35,838 nucleotides of DNA. Origin: Saprospiraceae bacterium UBA2329 (GTDB lineage: Bacteria; Bacteroidota; Bacteroidia; Chitinophagales; Saprospiraceae). Location: positions 1 to 35,838 of the forward strand of contig DDUV01000059.1 in assembly GCA_002344975.1 (NCBI GenBank), written 5' to 3'. Numbering within the stretch: the stretch's first letter is position 1; each line of letters opens with the position of its first letter. Position numbers and translations under genes: made by a program. Shown here in pieces: positions 31,207-35,838 of the stretch. The notes below the pieces were generated by a model. The model was not told the origin of the DNA. It saw only the letters and a program-made list of their open reading frames with translations, and did not search any database.

Positions 31207-32625
31207 ATGACGCTCTCCAAATTTTTGTTCTTCGCTCTTGCTGCTGTTTTTGTAGCTGCTTGCTTCCCTTCAATGGCTCAATCTGCCGCCCAATCTGTCA
31301 ATGGCGCCTGGCAAGTCACACTCCGGCACCGCAGCTTTGGCGAAATGCGCCTCCATTTGGATTGGAAAGTGGAATCCGACAGCACATTTCAGGCTTTGTC
31401 GCATCGCAAAGGCGTCAGAAATTTAGTGGGAGGGTTCAAAGCCACTGCCGGTAAAATCTTCAAGTCGAAATCCAACGCCATGCTCCGCACCGGCGCTTTG
31501 ACCCGATTGGAAAATGGCCGCTACCGCATGGAGGGCGCCGATATGGTGTTTACCGGCGTGTTGCATACGCCCATGTCTTCGATGGACATCAAAGGCCGTA
31601 TTTCGGGCGATTCTATCCGGGCAGGCGTTTTTCAGGCAGGTACCGACAGAGTCTTGGGAAGTGTGGATGGTTTTCGCACCACAACGAGCTATCGTATAGA
31701 CGACTATGTGGCGATCACCCATTCGCTGATGGAGGTTTTTGGTGAAAACATCTATGATGCCCGGGCGCTTCAAAGCAAAGAGTGGAAGGAATTTGAAGCC
31801 AAAATGCGCCGCTTTTCCAATAAAGCGCAGGATGATCTGGAACTCATTGCTGCTTTTCACAACTACTCCAAAGACCTCAAGTTTTCCCACAAAGGCTTCT
31901 ATCGGGTAGAAAGCATCAAAGGCCGCATGCGTCTGCCGTTTGCGCCGCGCCCCAACCAAATTACGCTCGAAGAACAAACCCCGGAAACCGTTGTGCTGCG
32001 GGTCAAATCGTTTTCCTGTACTGCCTCTGAAATGGACAGCGCCATGCAGATCGTACTCCAAAAAGGCTATAAAAATCTGATCGTGGACTTGAGGGGCAAC
32101 GGCGGCGGCTCGCTCGAAGGAGGCATTACGCTGGCCGGCTATCTTACTATTGAGGAAACTCCCACCGGCGTATATCTCACGCAGCGTTGGTTCCGCGAAA
32201 ACCCTGCGCCGCCCACCGCACAGCAGTTGGAAACCATGCCTGCATTTACCAAAGCAGATGTGAATTCTTTTGCACAAGAGTTGGACGATCAAGGTTTTGT
32301 GGTGCTCAAAGCCCGCCCCGGCAAGCAGCGCTTCGACGGCCAATTGTTCGTGCTCACGGATCGCGGCTCTGCCAGCGCCTGCGAACCGCTGACCTGGAAT
32401 CTGAAACACACCGGCAGAGCTACCGTCGTGGGCGAACCGACGGCCGGCCAGATGTTGAGCGCCGATTCTTACCCTGTGCGCAGCGGATTTGTGGCCATCA
32501 TTCCCAATGCAGATTATTACACGCCCACCGGCGAGCGCCTCGATCTCGTTGGCGTAAAGCCCAATATTGAAGTGAAAAGCGCACAGGCACTGCAATATGT
32601 GTTGGATCAATTGGCTAAGAAATAA
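31207..32625 (+). CDS. Secreted S41-family serine peptidase (C-terminal-processing type)
   Basis: A 472-residue protein with a signal peptide (residues 1-26, MTLSKFLFFALAAVFVAACF then PSMAQS). The VAAC at residues 16-19 could also be a lipobox, so lipoprotein status is open. Residues about 28-255 are an N-terminal beta-rich and helical region of no recognised family. The C-terminal S41 domain (about 260-470) contains NLIVDLRGNGGGS, the catalytic Ser390 in GSASACE, and GRATVVGEPTAGQM. The end has the usual TGERLDLVGVKPNIEV tail. There is no visible PDZ domain. Such proteins cut periplasmic or surface proteins near their C-termini; the target is unknown. The start chosen begins the signal peptide; a longer frame to 30985 has no support. 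Terminator at 32640-32674. Confidence 0.85.
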   Translation: MTLSKFLFFALAAVFVAACFPSMAQSAAQSVNGAWQVTLRHRSFGEMRLHLDWKVESDSTFQALSHRKGVRNLVGGFKATAGKIFKSKSNAMLRTGALTRLENGRYRMEGADMVFTGVLHTPMSSMDIKGRISGDSIRAGVFQAGTDRVLGSVDGFRTTTSYRIDDYVAITHSLMEVFGENIYDARALQSKEWKEFEAKMRRFSNKAQDDLELIAAFHNYSKDLKFSHKGFYRVESIKGRMRLPFAPRPNQITLEEQTPETVVLRVKSFSCTASEMDSAMQIVLQKGYKNLIVDLRGNGGGSLEGGITLAGYLTIEETPTGVYLTQRWFRENPAPPTAQQLETMPAFTKADVNSFAQELDDQGFVVLKARPGKQRFDGQLFVLTDRGSASACEPLTWNLKHTGRATVVGEPTAGQMLSADSYPVRSGFVAIIPNADYYTPTGERLDLVGVKPNIEVKSAQALQYVLDQLAKK

Positions 32626-32639
32626 ACTCCGGTCAGGGT

Positions 32640-32674
32640 CAGGCGGCAACTTCTTGTTCGCTGCCTGGCTTTTT
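32640..32674 (+). terminator. Intrinsic terminator of the S41 peptidase gene
   Basis: Arms CAGGCGGCAAC (32640-32650) and GTTCGCTGCCTG (32656-32667) pair over 11 bp with one G-U pair and one bulged C, around a 5-base loop TTCTT. Five T residues (32670-32674) follow. It lies 14 bases after the stop codon. Confidence 0.7.
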
Positions 32675-32726
32675 CGCTCTGCTTCCAAGAGGATCAACTA
32701 AATGAAACTTGTTGTTGCCCGCTCTG

Positions 32727-34145
32727 TCACGGCTTTATCTTTTTGTAATTTTTGTCGTAGGCTTTTTGCTTACCCCATATTTCATCGAGGTAATTTTTGT
32801 CCGCAATGATGATTGCGTCAAGTTTGAGATTGTCGGAGATATTGTTTTTTGTGACGTTGGCCGACAGAGGTATTTTGGTAGCTATCACTAAAATTTCGTT
32901 GTTGGGCGAATCAAACTCGAAGCAATTGAACTCAATCAAATGCTTATCAGTCGTGAACGACCTTCGGTTTTGGTGTACAAAACCATTGGTGCCAAACCGC
33001 GCTCTTATCTCTCGAAGCGTGGTGTGACCGAATCGAAAATCGGAATAAAGCGGCTGTGTTGCTTTGGGGTTTTGAAGCCAGTCATTTTCCATATAAACGA
33101 TTTTTCCCTTTTGTACGGTGACGGAGAAGTCGTTGCCGTCGGAGGTTTTAAATTTTATCATATTCTTCTCCCGCGCATCCACTTTAAGCTTGATTTGCTC
33201 TACTGTCTTGGGGCTGTCTCCGATTTTGAGTCCGAGCATCGAAATGCCGGCCGGTTGGGCAGGCGTCTTCAATTCTTTGTACAGTTCCTGCAAGTTTTTT
33301 TCCAAACCTCCCGAGTACTTGAAATATTCAGGCATTGATAAAATGGAATTGAAATATAAATCACGCAGCTCCTCGTTTTTGCCTTTTTCCGCCAATGCAG
33401 ACATGTGCCCGGCCAATGCTGAATAAAGACTTCCAAGATGCCTCGTCTTGTAAGATTCGGTTTTATTGTAGCCGATCCACTCAAAGTCCTCAAAACCAAA
33501 AGCAGTGTATTCATAATAAGGCCTCCCGTTAAAGGTCGGCATACGGGCTACATACTCGAGCAATTGGTCATAATTTTTTATCATCTTAAGTACCTGAAAC
33601 CTTTGGATAAGCGCGTTGGAAGTCGAGAAGAACAGCGTCGCTTTTTCTGTGTCTGTTTTTAATCCATACTCATCAAGTCGGATGTCTGTTTTGCTCAAGT
33701 CTTTGTCATTGAACATTTTAGCCACACCTATATTTATTCGGTAGTAATAATTGTCCAACAACCAGCGATGGTCAATATCATCCTCCAGCGTCTGTCTGGC
33801 CACTTCCACACTCGTTTTGGGATTTGCGTTATCAGGCTGAAGGTTATAATGAATTTCCCTCAGCACATACCAGTATTTCAGTTCTTGATCTGAAGGCTTC
33901 GAAAGAAATTCTTTCGACAGGAGTTTTTGATCGGCCTTGCCCACTGCAATCAAAGCGTCAACGATGTGATTGAGATTTCGGGTTCTCAGCCGGTCAACGG
34001 TTTGGATAAAATCATCGCCGGTGCAATCAATGTTTTTGGAATAGAACTCGCCAAGCTGTACGAGGTTTTCAAAATCAGCCTGATTGCTTTGGCCAAAAGA
34101 CAGGAAGGCGGCTGCGGCCATTAAAATAGTCAATATCTGCTTCAT
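32727..34145 (-). CDS. Secreted protein of unknown function, more AT-rich than its neighbours
   Basis: A 472-residue protein with a signal peptide (residues 1-18, MKQILTILMAAAAFLSFG). Residues about 20-290 are helical with Tyr/Asp-rich segments (DDDIDHRWLLDNYYYRINIG, MPTFNGRPYYEYTAFGFEDF). The C-terminal half (about 300-470) is mixed, beginning ISMLGLKIGDSPKTVEQIKL, a pattern like short sequence-repeat domains in which a predicted value is compared with a step size. Family unknown. By eye the coding DNA is richer in A and T than the genes around it, so horizontal transfer or low expression are possible. A -7-like TACTTTTG lies at 34176-34169, 24 bases before the ATG. It faces the S41 gene tail to tail and is divergent from the M24 peptidase. 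Confidence 0.65.
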   Translation of the reverse strand: MKQILTILMAAAAFLSFGQSNQADFENLVQLGEFYSKNIDCTGDDFIQTVDRLRTRNLNHIVDALIAVGKADQKLLSKEFLSKPSDQELKYWYVLREIHYNLQPDNANPKTSVEVARQTLEDDIDHRWLLDNYYYRINIGVAKMFNDKDLSKTDIRLDEYGLKTDTEKATLFFSTSNALIQRFQVLKMIKNYDQLLEYVARMPTFNGRPYYEYTAFGFEDFEWIGYNKTESYKTRHLGSLYSALAGHMSALAEKGKNEELRDLYFNSILSMPEYFKYSGGLEKNLQELYKELKTPAQPAGISMLGLKIGDSPKTVEQIKLKVDAREKNMIKFKTSDGNDFSVTVQKGKIVYMENDWLQNPKATQPLYSDFRFGHTTLREIRARFGTNGFVHQNRRSFTTDKHLIEFNCFEFDSPNNEILVIATKIPLSANVTKNNISDNLKLDAIIIADKNYLDEIWGKQKAYDKNYKKIKP

Positions 34146-34168
34146 TGGCGTTTTGTTTAGTATGGATG

Positions 34169-34176
34169 CAAAAGTA
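34169..34176 (-). promoter_or_regulatory. Likely -7 element of the AT-rich secreted-protein gene
   Basis: On the minus strand TACTTTTG (34176-34169) is an exact match to TAnnTTTG, 24 bases before the ATG at 34145. A -33 TTG at the right spacing was not found with confidence. Confidence 0.45.
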
Positions 34177-34220
34177 AGTCAATACTTTGGAATATCAATC
34201 CGGTAGTTGCCGAAGCTCTT

Positions 34221-34228
34221 TATCTTCG
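34221..34228 (+). promoter_or_regulatory. Possible -7 element of the M24 peptidase gene
   Basis: TATCTTCG differs from TAnnTTTG by one base and lies 24 bases before the ATG at 34252. The 106-base divergent gap 34146-34251 is otherwise featureless. Confidence 0.35.
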
Positions 34229-34251
34229 CGCAAACAATCATCACATTGGCC

Positions 34252-35601
34252 ATGCGTTCATTCCGATTTTTGACAACCGTCGCCTTTTGTACGGTCTTCA
34301 TTTGGGGCAAACTTTCTGCTCAGGCGCCCATGCCCGGCATCCTCGACGAACAGGTTCGCGCCCGTGTCGTCAACGAGGTATTGGAAGACCGGTTCAACAA
34401 CCTTTTGCCGCAACTCATGCGCCGCGAGGGCATAGATATGTGGGTGCTCATATCGCGGGAGTACAACGAAGACCCCGTGATGAAAACCATGTTGCCCGCC
34501 GAGTGGCTCTCTGCGCGCCGCCGCACGGTAATGGTCTTTTTTGATCGCGGACCGGGACAGGAATTGGAAAAATCGGCCATTGCCCGCTACGACGTGGGCC
34601 TACTGAAAGCCGAGTGGGACCTCAATGTGTATCCCGATCAATGGGAGGCGCTGGTAGAAATGATCAAAGCGCGCAATCCTAAAAAAATAGGCATCAATAC
34701 CTCGGATACCTACGGACTGGCCGATGGACTGGTGCATACCGAGTACCAATTGCTGATGCAGAAACTGCCCGCTGCGTACAAGAGCCGTGTCGTGTCGGCA
34801 GAGAAATTGGCCATTGCCTGGCTCGAAACCCGCAGCGAAAAAGAAATGGCCCTGTACGAGCAAATCTGTCGCATATCGCATCTCATTGTGCAGGAGGGTT
34901 TGTCAGAGCTTGCCATACAACCCGGCGTGACCACCACAGACGACGTGGTGTGGTGGTATCGCAACCGGGTGCGCGCATTGGGTTTGGACACCTGGTTTCA
35001 CCCTACGGTGGACGTGCAGCGCGCCGATCCTGCTAATTTCGACCACCTGCGTACCTTCAGCAAGCGCCCGCAAGGCCAGGTAATCCTGCCCGGCGACTTG
35101 CTGCATGTGGACTTCGGCATCACCTATCTGCGCCTGAACACCGATATGCAACAGCACGCTTATGTGCTGCGTCCGGGCGAGACGGAAGTGCCGGAAGCGC
35201 TCAAAAAGGCATTCCGGCAGGGCAATCGCCTGCAAGACATTCTGGTGCAGCAATTCAGTACAGGCCGCACCGGCAACGAGATGTTGGCGCGGGCATTGGC
35301 GCAGGCCAAAGCAGAGGGCATCGAGGGCAGCATTTATTCACATCCCATTGGTTTTCATGGCCATGCGGCGGGTCCGGCCATCGGCATGTGGGACAACCAG
35401 AAAAACGTACCCGGCACCGGCGATTACCCGCTTTACCCCAATACGGCTTTTTCCATAGAATTGAACGTCTCGGCTCTCATACCGGAATGGAATAAGACCA
35501 TTCGCATCATGCTCGAAGAAGACGGCTTCTACGATGGGAAGGGTTTCCGCTTTATGGACGGGCGGCAGGAGGAGATTTATACGATACCGAGAGGCAGGTA
35601 G
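34252..35601 (+). CDS. Secreted M24 metallopeptidase (Xaa-Pro aminopeptidase type)
   Basis: A 449-residue secreted aminopeptidase-like protein. Residues 1-23 (MRSFRFLTTVAFCTVFIWGK then LSAQ) are a signal peptide. The N-terminal creatinase-type domain is about residues 30-195, and the pita-bread catalytic domain about 215-445. All five metal ligands are present: Asp in LHVDFG, Asp 11 residues on in LRLNTDM, His in IYSHPIGFHGHAAG, Glu in FSIELNVS and Glu in RIMLEEDGF. Function should be release of N-terminal residues before proline, in the periplasm or outside the cell. The MRSFRF start was chosen because it begins the signal peptide. The TAG stop is followed at once by heptamer-type repeats. 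M24 proteins of this secreted kind are common in Bacteroidota. Confidence 0.88.
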   Translation: MRSFRFLTTVAFCTVFIWGKLSAQAPMPGILDEQVRARVVNEVLEDRFNNLLPQLMRREGIDMWVLISREYNEDPVMKTMLPAEWLSARRRTVMVFFDRGPGQELEKSAIARYDVGLLKAEWDLNVYPDQWEALVEMIKARNPKKIGINTSDTYGLADGLVHTEYQLLMQKLPAAYKSRVVSAEKLAIAWLETRSEKEMALYEQICRISHLIVQEGLSELAIQPGVTTTDDVVWWYRNRVRALGLDTWFHPTVDVQRADPANFDHLRTFSKRPQGQVILPGDLLHVDFGITYLRLNTDMQQHAYVLRPGETEVPEALKKAFRQGNRLQDILVQQFSTGRTGNEMLARALAQAKAEGIEGSIYSHPIGFHGHAAGPAIGMWDNQKNVPGTGDYPLYPNTAFSIELNVSALIPEWNKTIRIMLEEDGFYDGKGFRFMDGRQEEIYTIPRGR

Positions 35602-35838
35602 GAACGGGGGAGGGTTCATGGTTTCGGGTTTCATCCGCCGTAGCTTTGGCAAAGGTGGGTTCCGCGTTCAAGGTTTCGGGTTGGAACGGGTTGATGCAGG
35701 CCGCAAGCTGCAAGTCGCGTTCCCTCGCATTCGCGGAAATTCGCGCCCTTCGCCAAGATTCGCGTTAAAAATTTTGGCGTTCCGGCAGGAACGGGCTTTG
35801 TTCAATGTTTCGGGTTGCTCACCCCTCACACACTCACC
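35602..35838. repeat. Repeat-rich intergenic region after the M24 peptidase gene
   Basis: No credible gene is seen here. The heptamers are GTTCATG, GTTTCGG, GTTTCAT (35614-35634); GTTCCGC, GTTCAAG, GTTTCGG, GTTGGAA (35659-35686); and CCGCAAG, CTGCAAG (35701-35714). Then come several TTCGCG elements, a CGTTCC-GGCA-GGAACG hairpin near 35784, and at the right edge TCACCCCTCACACACTCACC. That last sequence is the inverse of the GGGGTGA-GTGTGTG array at 27115-27135 with 2 of 20 bases changed. The array continues beyond the window. Confidence 0.8.

Noticed and set aside
1..35838. tRNA, rRNA, transposase, phage or plasmid genes
   Set aside because: None could be recognised by reading both strands. 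Small RNA genes without conserved sequence would be missed by eye.

Overview
This window looks like a chromosomal segment of a Bacteroidota bacterium, most likely of the Saprospiria/Lewinella or Chitinophagales kind. The reasons are three secreted proteins with C-terminal type IX secretion (T9SS type A) sorting domains, promoters of the Bacteroidota type (TTG, then 17-22 bases, then TAnnTTTG), almost no Shine-Dalgarno sequences, a WaaA/Kdo lipid A gene, the futalosine menaquinone gene mqnD, and a DUF2911 protein. No tRNA, rRNA, CRISPR, transposase or phage gene was seen. Taxonomy is inferred from gene content only.

Layout. 1-235: tail of a BatC-like protein whose coding sequence carries a heptanucleotide repeat array. 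237-4787: a T9SS-secreted phosphodiesterase with a LamG domain, a DoxX membrane protein and an MsbA-like ABC exporter. 4791-11045: envelope genes, namely waaA with an outer-membrane beta-barrel gene, a laminin-B-like T9SS protein, two GT-B glycosyltransferases and wecB. 11035-14535: a four-gene minus-strand operon encoding a coiled-coil protein, a 66-residue membrane protein, a membrane-anchored PspA-like coiled-coil protein, and an inner-membrane-anchored solute-binding domain fused to an OmpA peptidoglycan-binding domain. This operon is the best candidate for an undescribed system. 14699-17830: an RluA pseudouridine synthase, mqnD and a helical-repeat protein of unknown function. 17994-22489: a two-gene molybdoenzyme operon in which the iron-sulfur and NrfD-type membrane subunits are fused and the catalytic subunit has no Tat signal, as in cytoplasm-facing SoeABC sulfite dehydrogenases. 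22863-27083: a DUF2911/TPR protein, a sigma factor with a transmembrane partner, and a GNAT acetyltransferase. 27302-35601: another T9SS protein, a SulP anion transporter, a membrane-bound LytTR regulator, an S41 peptidase, an unknown secreted protein and a secreted M24 peptidase.

Possible cooperation. The molybdoenzyme would pass electrons to menaquinone, which mqnD helps make. If its substrate is sulfite, the SulP carrier could move the sulfate produced, but the two loci are about 6 kb apart and this is inference. The wecB, waaA, glycosyltransferase and ABC exporter genes form a loose envelope-polysaccharide neighbourhood.

At the DNA level the most striking feature is a set of degenerate heptanucleotide repeats (GTTYCGG/GTTCAAG, GTNGGCR, CTGCAAG, GGGGTGA types). 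They recur at positions 1-138, 22516-22574, 27080-27294 and 35602-35838. They often begin right at a stop codon, and in one case lie inside a coding region.
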